Assembly (NCBI GenBank): GCA_020081605.1
Contig: JAHREC010000020.1
Span: 1 to 64,000 of the forward strand
Source of the DNA: Albifimbria verrucaria
Lineage: Eukaryota > Ascomycota > Sordariomycetes > Hypocreales > Stachybotryaceae
Direction: 5' to 3'
Length of the DNA: 64,000 nt
Part shown: positions 54,500 to 64,000 of the stretch, piece by piece
Layout: each line of letters opens with the position of its first letter
Numbering within the stretch: position 1 is the first letter of the stretch
The notes under the pieces: model-generated
The model's database searches: none
Seen by the model: only the letters and a program-made list of their open reading frames with translations
Told to the model about the DNA's origin: nothing
Position numbers and translations under genes: made by a program

Positions 54500-57310
54500 T
54501 AAGTTAGTTGGTTAGTAGAGTTGCCTCCAAGGTTCCTAATTGGCGTTTAGTCGCCCTGTCGTGATCGCAAACTTGATCGCTGCCCTTACTGCGCGCAGAT
54601 CCGGTGTCCAATCGTCCCCGTCAGTTGCGGCTTTTCCTCCAAGAGAATAGGATAAATTCCCCATATGCGTGCTTGTAGCTTGCAGCAATATCATGCGTTG
54701 TGCTGTCCATCTTATGCATGTGAATAAGAAATGCTCAATCGTTTCTGGCGCGCAACCGCAGGCACATTGCACGGACGTCGCCGCTCGGGTTCGATAAAGG
54801 TATGCGTTCAGTCTGGCCATGCCTGTTCTCATCTGAACAAGCACAGCTGCCTCACTTCGGGTAAGCGAGTCATACAGCTTCTTGGTATGCTTTCCTGGTA
54901 GAGCCTTGTCAATTCTCTTGGAGTGTTTACCGACATTTTCTGGTAGGGTCTTAGCGATAGGCAAGCTTGATCTCTCTAGATTTATAGCCGTTGACCGTGC
55001 CGCCGGGAACTGTGCCCGTGGCACGGAGCCTTCCTTCGTCATCTTCCGTGCTTCTTCTTTTGCCCTATGCAGCAGTTCACTCTCATCATCGGATGGGAGC
55101 CATTGCATCGATACCTTATTTCCTGGTCTTTCAGTGTTGGTTCGATTGCATCATAAATACAGCGGATATACTCCTGGCCCGCTGGTTGTCGAGGTCGTCA
55201 GATCGTAAGAATCGCGCCTTTATTGCGTGTATAAAGGATGATATGGTGGTTGCAAATCTCCAGCAACATCCTTCGTGTCACATATGCTATTGCCGCCAAC
55301 TCTCCGGTATGCAGATTCTGCTCTGTCCTCGGGCCGGGGATGAAGGCAAACGTTTCATCTCTCGAAACATCCCTCAGATGGCGTGGGAACTGCCCCACCC
55401 CTCCTACACCTACTACATCGTTCCCACAAGAGCTACTGACTGCCACGCCTACGACTCGACGTGGATCTGTAAGCAGGGTTCTCCCTTTCTCTAGCTCCTC
55501 AGGCGCCGCCGGTATTCTTTCCTCCCAAGGCGCCAATGTGAACGGTTGGATGGTTTCCATCCTCTCTAAGGGCGTGATATTGTAGGCAATCGCCACCCTT
55601 TGGAACGGCGATTGGTGTCCATTCTTCCATACTTGCCCAATTTTAGACGCTTCTCTCCGTAGCGGGTTGCTTTCCGGTAAGGTATGCATCTCAACCCACA
55701 GTTTCAATGCTTTCCTCCAGTGTCGTTCCCTAACGCTGCTGATGTGGGCTTCGGCCTCGGCCATACGAGCCGCCACCGTCACGAAAGCTCCCGTGATGGC
55801 TTGTGCTCCGATCTTTTGCACTCGGTCTAGCATTTTCGCTCTCTTGTCGATGCACGCATGCCTCCAGACGTTGGATGCATAATCGACAACCGGAGCGGCC
55901 ATGGCCGTGAAGAGCTGACACGCTGTCGCGGGGACAGGCCCTTAAGCCTCTTTAGTGTCATCGCCGCCTCGAGCCCTTTTGAAGATGCCCTCGCGATATG
56001 CTCCTTGTAGTTTAGTCGTGAATCCATGATGAGACCCAATACCTTGATTTGAGTTTGTGGTCGTACTTTCTGTCCTTTGATGGTAAACGTTTCCGTATCG
56101 TTCTTGTGATGGCTCTTTGTGAAGTGAATGATGGCTGTTTTATCTGCTTCGAAGGTGGCGCCGCTACGTTTCTCCCAGTCGAGCGCTTGCTCGATTATTC
56201 TCTCGATTCCTGCTCGGTTGTCTCGCGCTGTTTGCCACACACCCAAGCCGTAAAGTCGTCGACAAATGCGATCGAGCCTCCATCCCAGGCAGTTCGCCGC
56301 TGTACCAAGTCGGCATTAAAGAACAAGAACAGGATGGGTGATAGATGAGAGCCTTGCGGAAGTCCAGCCTGTGGTAGGAGCTGTGTCGCTGATGCTTGTC
56401 CGTTTACCAGGATGTTGGCCGTGCGTTGAGAGCAGAAGGCATTTACCCAGCGGATAATCGCTTCCGGTATACCTCTCGCCCTGATCCTTTGCAGCAACCT
56501 ATCTTTAAAGACGCCGTTGTACGCTCCTTAACGTCAAAACTTATTAGGCTGAGTACTCGTTTTGCTCGCCAGGCGTAGCATATCTGTTCTTGAAGTAACA
56601 TGAGCGCTCGCTCTGCTGCTCGCTGCTTACGAGCTCCGAAATGGTTCTCCGGCAACAGTCCGTATGTCTCCGCTGCATAGGATATCCTCTCCGCCACCAC
56701 GGATTCGAGGATTTACCTAAGGTAGACAGCAGCGAGATCGGCCTCCATGCCTTTGCGCTGGTGTAGTCCGATTTGCCTGGCTTCCTTAGTGGTATTAACT
56801 TGGCGTGCCGCCACTGTGACGGTAACTCTCCTTCTCAAGCGATGGTCGAAGTATCGCCATGGCCCAGTGCTTGACCACCGGCCACACTTGTTTCCACACC
56901 ACCGCAGGCAGCCCATCTTCTCCCGGGGCCTTTCATGGTTTTGTCTTAAATAGCTGTCGTTCGACTTCTTCCATTGTGATAATAGGTATCGGCACTGCCG
57001 ACCCTCGCTGAGGACTCAGGCCCTCATCCTCGATATTGGCTAGAAGAGGAGGAAAAATATAGTTGGCAGTTCTTGAGCTTGCTCTGCCGCATTGCTTGTG
57101 GGCGATCCGTCCGCTCTCTTCAGCTGAGGCACCCTGCCAAAAGCCGAACTGTCGCCCGACTTCATGTACTTGGCTGCTTTCCAGATGTTGTCATTGTCGG
57201 CGAGAAACCCTTCCCAAATGAGCTTTCTTTGTTGTCGGATGGCATCGTGATATTGCTTCGCTGCGCCCTAATTCCGCTCCACGGAGCCCTCTGTCCTGCG
57301 CGCGGCGCCA
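54500..57310 (-). mobile_element. Tad-like LINE (non-LTR retrotransposon), 5'-truncated, frameshifted
   Basis: Minus-strand order: a pre-RT segment ([16 protein letters not shown], about 57210), WRPISLLSTLGKILESVVAE (56740-56680), LPENHFGARKQRAAERALML, LISFDVK/GAYNGVF, LPQAGLPQGSHLSPILF, the catalytic FVDDF (56252-56266), and FEADKTAIIHFTKSH, all reverse transcriptase motifs. Then an RNase H-like region (about 55470-55200; GELAAIAYVTRRM) and the C-terminal LTRSEAAVLVQMRTGMARLN with CACGCAPETIEHFLFTC, as in Aspergillus-type Tad elements. One-base losses lie at 56242-56244 (C run) and 56526-56527. The endonuclease and ORF1 are missing; similarity ends near 57310, where a dispersed repeat begins. 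The 3' end lies just below 54536, with a TAAC-rich tail. Confidence 0.88.
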
Positions 57311-57326
57311 CAGGGTGGGAATGTAG

Positions 57327-57430
57327 TAAAGGGTGGATCGCGTCAAGAATTAACGATTCGCGTTGGATCGCGTATCAGGACCTGATTTTAGATGGAACCT
57401 GTACCATGGTAATCTTGATAGAATGTAGGG
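57327..57430. repeat. Dispersed repeat, copy B (inverted relative to 5.4 kb)
   Basis: Reverse complement of 5425-5523; the best shared block is 'gcgtatcaggacctgatttt' (57370-57389) with 'ggatcgcgtcaagaatta' before it and 'agatggaacctgta' after. It sits at the 5' truncation point of the LINE. Confidence 0.6.
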
Positions 57431-57434
57431 ATGG

Positions 57435-58240
57435 CACCATAACACCCCTTCCTGCAGCTGAAAAGAATCTCTGGGGCCGTCATGTTTTCCTCAGCATCAC
57501 GGTGTACCCAGAAACCCCTCTATCGCTGCAGGCAGGATCAGACCGCCAAATAGCCAAGAGCCAGCCACGCACAAGGAGCAACAATCGGTAGCTGCTGTTC
57601 AGCTGAACCCTCAGCAAGCATCGTAACGAGCAACGACGCCATCCAAACTCCACCACAGCACGCGCCCCAAAAATACAGCAATAGACGAGCAATCGCTCAT
57701 CGCCCCGATAGAGTTTGGAACGTCCCATAACGACGAGCACGCCGAACAGAACAGTATCATCTCTTACGCAGATAAATCACCAGCCATCGGCATGCTAGGA
57801 TCGATGCCACGAAACATACAGTCACAGATAGCTTGGTCCCCTATCGCCCTCTTGGTGAAAGAAGGGCTGCCTCCCTTAACCACCATCGTCAATGGCATGC
57901 GAGCGTCGACGCAAGAGCTCTCATACCTAGTAGTTCAGCAACTCGAACGTGATGGAGCATTGCGAGTACGGAACCTTGATGGAGAGCCAGCTAAGCAACG
58001 GCTGTCGAGCTCCACAGAACATAACACAACCGCCACATAGGAACCCAGCCTGAGATTACCACGTTACAGCAGTATACACAGTCCTACAGCACACAGAGAG
58101 ATCCTAGGGGAAATAGGACGGATAGAAACAGACGGCATCGAGGGCTGGGGAGACTGTAATTACACAGAGCAAAATACGGTGACATTCACCGACGGAATAA
58201 GCAATAGGAGGAGACAAAATACGCATAGAGGAATTCATAC
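57435..58240. other. Possible gene relic, unrecognised
   Basis: A plus-strand frame at 57792-58040 reads MLGSMPRNIQSQIAWSPIAL then VLKEGLPPLTT-like residues and a helix ending VVQQLERDGALRVRNLDG; Gln-rich sequence precedes it in other frames. It could be a gag/ORF1-like remnant, but nothing proves it. Confidence 0.25.
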
Positions 58241-58494
58241 CTCATTGAATGTGCGAAGGCTCCAGTTAGGTATCGGACATGGATCTGATCCAACTGCAAC
58301 TGGGGAAAACTAGTGACTTTAGCTAGCTAGTAAATTAGGTGGTGATAGAAGTCCCAGTATTTAGTGATTTTACAAAGATCTACATAGCATGTTTAGCATC
58401 GATAGAGCAATACTAAGTTACTTGATGTACCGAGATGTTGACTTAGACATTGTGGAGACTGGTACGGTGTTGGAGCCTTCGCACATTCTATGAG
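58241..58494. mobile_element. MITE related to the piggyBac-like element
   Basis: A 254-bp element with 23-bp terminal inverted repeats (58241-58263 and 58472-58494), 22 of 23 bases matching. Its first about 145 bp (with 'aggtatcggacatggatctg') match the left end of the transposon at 61063, and its last about 70 bp ('tgtaccgagatgttgact') match the right end at 63405. No coding capacity, so a deletion derivative mobilised in trans. A target-site duplication is not obvious; the element is flanked by ATAC and ATAG. Confidence 0.8.
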
Positions 58495-58499
58495 ATAGA

Positions 58500-59170
58500 A
58501 TACAAAGACACAGGGAGTGGAATCACGACTTCTACAACAGGAGAGCACAAGAGATATCTTAGCGTTATAGATAGCAAAAGGTAGGATCACTGGGAACAGC
58601 TGGCCATATTTCAACAATGGGGCGAAGTGGGGTATCGTCCTTGAGCAGATGCTTCGGCTGTTCGCCGGCCCAGCCAGCCGGACATGGCTGCTTTGGTAAA
58701 TAGCGGCTACAACCGAGTAGGAATACAACCAACCAACCAACCATGCACAATACGACTGGCGGAGTGAATAGCATACCCAACTAGCCACATGTGGCGTAGA
58801 ATACCCTAAAAAACCTGGCCTGTAGCCGCCGAAGCTGCGGCGGATAGGTTATGGGGTTCTTGCATGAGCAGCAGGTCGGCATACCTTACAATGGGCTTCC
58901 ATCATATCAATCGCTATTGTGGACGCATAGCTCCATTTCGAGTTACGCGCTACAAACGTCGTGACCGAAATTATTATCCCATTGAGCTTACACAATCTAA
59001 AACCCACCCAATAATAAATGATCGATGAATGCTTTTCATTGGACGATGTGAAGCACGTGACGACGCTCGTCCATCGCTACACCGAACTTAGCGCTGGAGA
59101 ATACAAAACAAGCCAGAATTTGACACCTCCTTCACGAAGCAATGGGACTTGAGGTCTCGAAAACCACTAA
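58500..59170. other. Intergenic; (CAAC)n tract
   Basis: Holds a (CCAA)n microsatellite at 58726-58741 and no supported gene. The region up to 59174 would contain the promoter of the F-box gene. Confidence 0.4.
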
Positions 59171-59174
59171 CTAG

Positions 59175-60520
59175 ATGGAGAAGCTTCCTAACGAGTTGTT
59201 CTGCATGATCGGCGAACATCTAACACGCTGTGACCTCTACAGCTTTAGTCGCGCAAACCGGACATGTTGGGAGTTGCTGGAGCCGCTTTTATACCGCCTG
59301 CATGCCTTACGCGGAAATCGGCGGACGGGGTCTGCCATCGTTAAGGCCGTGGAATTTGCCGATCAAAACAAGCCAGGGACTCAGGCGACTTCTCTCACCA
59401 TTCTAGATAAGGTGTCACGATTTTGCCGCCTAGATCCTGTTGTCCTCAACCAATGCCGCCCAACCACTCGCGCTTCCAGCTGGTTCGACTCTGGTAGAGT
59501 GGGCCGGTTGGCTTTTCCACACAGGATATGGATGCAACTCGTGCACTGTCCCTCTCTGTCACCTCTCCATGTCGCCGCGTTGAAAGGTCTGGTCGATATT
59601 GTAGCATGGCTGCTAGACCAAGGGGCTAGCGTTGACGCGCCCATACCCGGATCGAAAACTACGGCACTTAGCCTGGCGGTCTTAGGAAACCACGTACCCA
59701 CTGCGCTTCTACTGCTCGCCAACCATGCCGATCCAGACCTGCGAGAACATGACGCCCAAGATCTACCCACCGTCCTCCATCTAGTGTGCACGCTCGGGCT
59801 AGCCGAACTAGCGGATCGGCTTCTGACCGGGCGGTACGTAGAGGTTGACCCCACAGAATTGTTAGGCGTTTACCAGCTCAATTGCCCATCCGATGCCTCC
59901 GGGTTCGCCGCAGTGCTGGTTCGACATGGCGCAGAAGTATCAGAAGACATATTCTGCGCTTTTTGTCCGCATCGAAATTCCAGTCGGCCTGGGAGCTGCT
60001 CGCGTCGCCGATGTTCTCTGACCACCTGACGGTAGAAGGAGCAAATCGTATGCTCTGGGCTGTATTATCTCTCAGAGGCCGAAAGCTCGCAAAGCACGTC
60101 GAGACGGCCGTGCGGATGCTACGACACCTCCTCGGCCACGGCGCCGACCCTGATCTGGGCAGATTTCTCTGGCGTCAACCGGGGGCGTCAGCTATCCCGT
60201 CCTGCTGAAGCTACTACCCCGCTCCTCGAGGCGGGGATGGATGTCAAGCCCGCCCTCAGCACGCGGCGGCGCGCCCGACGGCAGCCACTAGCCAAGTACG
60301 GAGTCAACGACCTCCTCGGACACACAAGCCCTTACGACGAGAGCCAGGACGATGAGGGTGCGGCGGCCCAGCTTGGGATTATCCATCTACTGCTTCAGCA
60401 CGGCGCTCCTATTGGCGGAGCCACGCGTGGAGACACTCTGGACTCGTATCCCTTGCACCCGACGAACAACTTCACGGACGAGCTAGTTGGTCGTACAAGC
60501 TATGCCAGGTTCTTCTGAAT
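59175..60520 (+). pseudogene. F-box/ankyrin-repeat protein, frameshifted
   Basis: ATG 59175 opens an F-box at residues 2-40 (EKLPNELFCMIGEHLTRCDL then SFSRANRTCWELLEPLLY). Ankyrin repeats follow from about residue 130: LSPLHVAALKGLVDIVAWLL then DQGASVDAP; TALSLAVLGNHVPTALLLLA; later in other frames ETAVRMLRHLLGHGADPDLG and LGIIHLLLQHGAPIGGA. Frame changes lie near 59930-59960 (a -1 shift close to a T run) and near 60180-60200. F-box proteins recruit substrates to SCF ubiquitin ligases; the ankyrin part would choose the substrate. Further ankyrin-like residues continue, in changing frames, to about 60700. The gene ends close to the transposon at 61063. Confidence 0.75.
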
Positions 60521-61062
60521 CATTGCAACAACACGCCAGAGGACGAACGGGGGAGGACGTCGACGCTTTTCTGAACCGCCTTGCAAAGGCGCAAGATAGA
60601 AAAAGAGGTGGTGATACATTCCGATTGAGCCACAAGGCAATAACCCCGCTTGTTAGGCAGCAAAACGCCAACGCAAATGTCTCAACCTGTCGCTCTTCAA
60701 GGCATCAGGGTCTTAAGTCGAGGGTAGAGCATAGACCTTTCGTTCCTCAAGGCATCTCTCATTGACCAAGGCGAAGGTGGTTACTGACGCCCAAATTTGG
60801 TGTCTATTGGCTACACCAAATGTCTTTCCAGTCTAGGACAAGCAGTCGTCTTGCCTGCAACCACAAGAGTGGTAGCACTTCCATTTGCGAACTCTTGAGT
60901 TCGGAAAAACGGCTAAATCGGCCTCACGCTCCATCTTCTTCTACGATAAAGTTGTTTGCAATAGCGGCACTCGCACCCGGGTCCATTTCTAGGCACAATA
61001 GTGGCACCAGAGAGTGGGACAGAGCAGATCAGCGGAGCTTCGGCTATTCGCCGGACCTGGCT

Positions 61063-63474
61063 ATCTCTTTGAATGTCATAAGCCTCCATAGAGGTATCGG
61101 ACATGGATCTGATCCAATTAAAACCGGGAAAAAACTAGTGATATTAGCTAGCTAGTAAATTGGCTGATGATAGAAGTCCCAGCATTTAGGCTTTTACAAA
61201 GGGATACATTGCAAGTCAGACAACCCCACCGAGGCTGTGTCACTTTTTCTGCCGCCCTGACTGTGGCCGGGCCCGGGCCCGGCTATTGATGCTATTCGCA
61301 CCTAGCTGTTGCAACGGGCCCTGCTTTCTAGGGCGTTGAGAGCTTCGACTCCTAGGGCCAATACGAATGCCTTGACAGGCCATACAGGAGCCCGACCTCG
61401 AGGGCCTGGCTGATGTTGTTTAATCGGGGTGACTGTGTCCCTGGATATATATCTCTCCCTTGATGAGCCGGCCTTGCTGTGGGTCTTGAAGATATCGTTG
61501 GATAGGGCTTGAAGCCACTGACTTTGTGACCTTTCCGGCGTCCAGCTGGGCCGCCCTTGAAGCTACAAAATAAAGCTATTTGCAAGGGCAGTTAGAAGGA
61601 GGAAGTCCCAGGTCAGGGCCTGGGCCGGGCCCCGGCGTTGACGATGTCTAGGCCGTATGATTAATCTTAGATGATCAGCTTTATCTATGGTATTCATTCG
61701 ATCATTATAGTTAGTAGCTATTGATAGAAGGCATAGCTGTAAGACGGACATTTAACCGAATTTCTGCTTGATCTGATGACTGTATGGCTGCGTTGAATTG
61801 GGTCTCTTCCTTTTCTGTATAACGGTCTTATGGCCTGTGTAAACTGTAGATAAAAATAACACTAAGGTGTTGTCCTTCTAAGCTATCTGGTTGACCTTCA
61901 AGACGGTCAGTTAGTTAGTCAGTTAGCTAGTTATAGCTATAGCTTTGACTAGCTAGGGCCCTGATTTTCCTACTGACCTTATTGTCAGGCGTGGGCTAGG
62001 CCTTGAGCTGGCCCCAGGTCCACTGTAATTGTCCCTTTCTATCGATTTCCTTAAGATCAGCTATATGACGATACAGCCCACATCTCGTTCGGCAGGTCCC
62101 TGTGGCCCTGACCCCTATGATTCTGAGGGCTTTGAATAGGTTCGGCGATGAGAAGAGGTTATCTATAATAATATAATATGTCTTAATAGGCAGCTTATTT
62201 ACTAGGGCCACAACGACGGTCTGGGTCGGGTTTAACGGCGGCAGATTAATTAATCTATTATTAGCTATATCCCTTATTAGCTCGGTAGCTAGCTTGTCTG
62301 ATGGCTCGTCTAGGGCCCTATTTTCCTCGAGGCTCTTATTGTCCGAGTCCTCAGACGAAGACTTATATATAATATTATCTGACGAGCTATCTGACCCTTC
62401 GTCAGATAACCCGTTGTCTGACGAGCCGTTGTTCGAGGGCCCGTTGTTTGACAAGGCCCTGATATTAACTAGGGATCGAAGGTCTGTTGATGGAAGACTA
62501 ACAGGTCCGAACCGTGGCCCGGGTTGGTGCCAGAACCACGAAAGAAGATATCCCTCAGCCGCTAGGGCCTAAACCTTAAGCCCTATAGGCGTTGGTTTGT
62601 TCTTGATAGTTATCTTATACCGGGACCGTCCCTTGAAGCCGACGATCCCTTCGTCTATCGCAATAATGCTGCCAATTTAAACAGCTGAGACAGTAGCTTC
62701 CATTATATAATCAGACCATTCATTGACCTTATTGAAGGGGCCGGGGCCCCTACCTCAATATAATCCGGATCATAAGAACAGAACCACTTCTGTAGCAAGA
62801 TAAATCGTCTTAAAGGCATGAACTGTATGACGGGATAGAAAGGGTCGAATTCGTCAGCTATAGGGGCCTTCCAAAGGTCCTCGTATTTAAAATCCCTATG
62901 CAGGGTTATATAGATCCAGATTCCTATCTAGAGATATATTTTATCTAGATTCATAAGCTTCCAATGGCTATCCTGACTCCCCTTGGCCGGCTTCGGCATA
63001 GCTGCTGCAGCCTTATTTGAATAGCTAACCCATCGTTTGACTATATACTCCGGCAGGAAGACCTTAAATAGCTACGAAGGCGTTGGTGGAAGTAGCTGTC
63101 TGACGAGGAAATCGCGGTCCGGGATGTTGAATGGTTCAAAATGGCTGCCAATAGCGTCCGTGGGCTTTATATATGGCCGGAAGGTGCTATCCATAGCTTA
63201 ATCCTGCCGGCTATTAGATATCTGTATTGACATTAGATATCTAGCTGATCTTGTGGCCCGGCCGGGCCCTTGTCTGAGCCCTTGTCCGCGACGGCTGCTT
63301 TGTCTGACCTTCCTAACGGGCATGATGTCGATATCTATGATGTAAGTATTGAATGAATTGAATACCTAGCTAGCTAGCTGTGGGGAATTTTTAAGTTACC
63401 TTATGTACCGACACGTTGACTAAGACGCTGTGGGGCTCGTGACCCTCATGGAGGCTTATGACATTCAAAGAGAT
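61063..63474 (-). mobile_element. piggyBac-like DNA transposon with 27-bp perfect terminal inverted repeats
   Basis: The ends 61063-61089 and 63448-63474 are exact reverse complements over 27 bp (start 'atctctttgaatgtcataag'). Inside, the minus strand carries a decayed transposase: EGIVGFKGRSRYKITIKNKP (about 62655-62590), then an acidic Ser/Asn/Asp insert, then VVVALVNKLPIKTYYIIIDN and LFSSPNLFKALRIIGVRATG then TCRTRCG (62230-62070), typical of the DDE_Tnp_1_7 (piggyBac) domain ('...YHIFIDNLFSS..LF..LR..G..ATGT.R'). Many stops interrupt the remainder. The element is 2,412 bp. No TTAA target duplication is seen at the ends. Confidence 0.82.
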
Positions 63475-63479
63475 GCGGG

Positions 63480-64000
63480 CATGATTGTTTGAATGACTAC
63501 ACCACACGAAATGAAATCAATCAATTAATCAATTGTCACTTTTTTTCAAATATTATGTACTGTCTTCCATTTGCATATAGCTACCACCATTGTCTGTGCT
63601 GAAGAGGTCCATTGATATGAAGCCGCAAGGCGCTACTGCTCAAGGAGTGGAACCCACAGCAGTTCTTTATGGCTCTGACGAGAGATCTTTCATCCAGCCG
63701 GCTGTGTTTCCTTTCGAGAAAGTAGAAGATGGCTTGGATTAATTTTTGGGCGTAATGGTAGAGTGGGGCAAAGCGGATCAGCAATAATCCACGGAGCACT
63801 TCATCACGACTGCAGTAGAGAATTCCACCAGAGGAGCCCTATGAACGACAAGTCTATCTTGTTGACCCAGTCAGTGCGAGTCGTTCCAACCAATCACCTA
63901 CAACACTCCCTCCTCTCACTGCAACAGCCCAGCTCTTCGCGCAGCCCTCCAACTTCCCAGTCTTGAGTATTCGAGGACCTGCATAACAACACACTATCGT
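63480..64000. other. No supported gene at the window end
   Basis: A minus-strand frame at 63581-63799 is protein-like (LIRFAPLYHYAQKLIQAIFY) but unrecognised. An (AATC)n-like tract lies at 63508-63532. Confidence 0.35.

Noticed and set aside
1..64000. CRISPR arrays, bacterial operons, ribosome binding sites
   Set aside because: Intron-bearing eukaryotic genes and fungal families throughout; no regularly spaced short repeats with unique spacers.
1..64000. Telomeric TTAGGG arrays
   Set aside because: Only isolated occurrences (for example near 26930 and 50646); no array, so the subtelomeric idea rests on gene content.

Overview
The window looks like an accessory, probably subtelomeric, region of a filamentous ascomycete (Pezizomycotina) nuclear genome. 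The evidence is the gene families present: a White Collar-1 type LOV/PAS/GATA protein, HET and NACHT-WD40 incompatibility-type proteins, Zn2Cys6 and bZIP transcription factors, DUF3433, DUF3505/RecQ telomere-linked-helicase relics, Fot1/pogo, piggyBac-like and Tad-like LINE elements. Introns are short (about 55-85 nt) with GT..AG ends. The species cannot be named from the sequence; a Eurotiomycete is a guess.

Layout. 0.6-2.2 kb: two diverged copies of the 5' end of a Zn2Cys6 gene, then a degenerate minisatellite. 3.2-4.8 kb: a velvet-like ORF followed by a divergent histone H3-like gene with a long repeat-bearing tail. 5.05-9.75 kb: a truncated MFS transporter, a dispersed repeat, and two parts of a telomere-linked-helicase relic separated by a GT32 mannosyltransferase gene on the other strand and a transposon end. 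12.8-15.6 kb: a complete-looking but broken wc-1/lreA homologue. 16-32 kb: gene fragments (Sur7-like, Zn2Cys6, STAND N-terminus, BAR/Rvs161, Fot1, bZIP), one convincing two-exon unknown gene, and two pairs of unknown diverged paralogues. 34.7-37 kb: a HET-domain gene. 40.5-45.7 kb: a hydrolase-NACHT-WD40 (NLR/STAND) gene on the minus strand abutting a CHAT-domain fragment. 48.1-50.0 kb: an intact DUF3433 membrane protein. 51.4-53.4 kb: a modular secreted protein. 54.5-57.3 kb: a 5'-truncated Tad-like LINE. 59.2-60.7 kb: an F-box/ankyrin gene. 61.06-63.47 kb: a piggyBac-like transposon with perfect 27-bp terminal inverted repeats, and a related 254-bp MITE at 58.24 kb.

Nearly every long gene is interrupted by frameshifts, and most of those I could place are one-base contractions of a homopolymer (often G/C runs), in genes of unrelated age and type including the LINE. 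This looks as much like uncorrected sequencing error as like biological decay, so 'pseudogene' labels here are provisional. Some relics (helicase, Fot1 tail, bZIP, wc-1 5' end) also carry in-frame stops, so real decay is present too.

The only shared theme is non-self recognition and genome conflict: HET, NACHT-WD40, CHAT, STAND N-terminus, helicase relics and several transposon classes. No operon-like or pathway-like cluster is evident. All family calls are by eye, without a database search.
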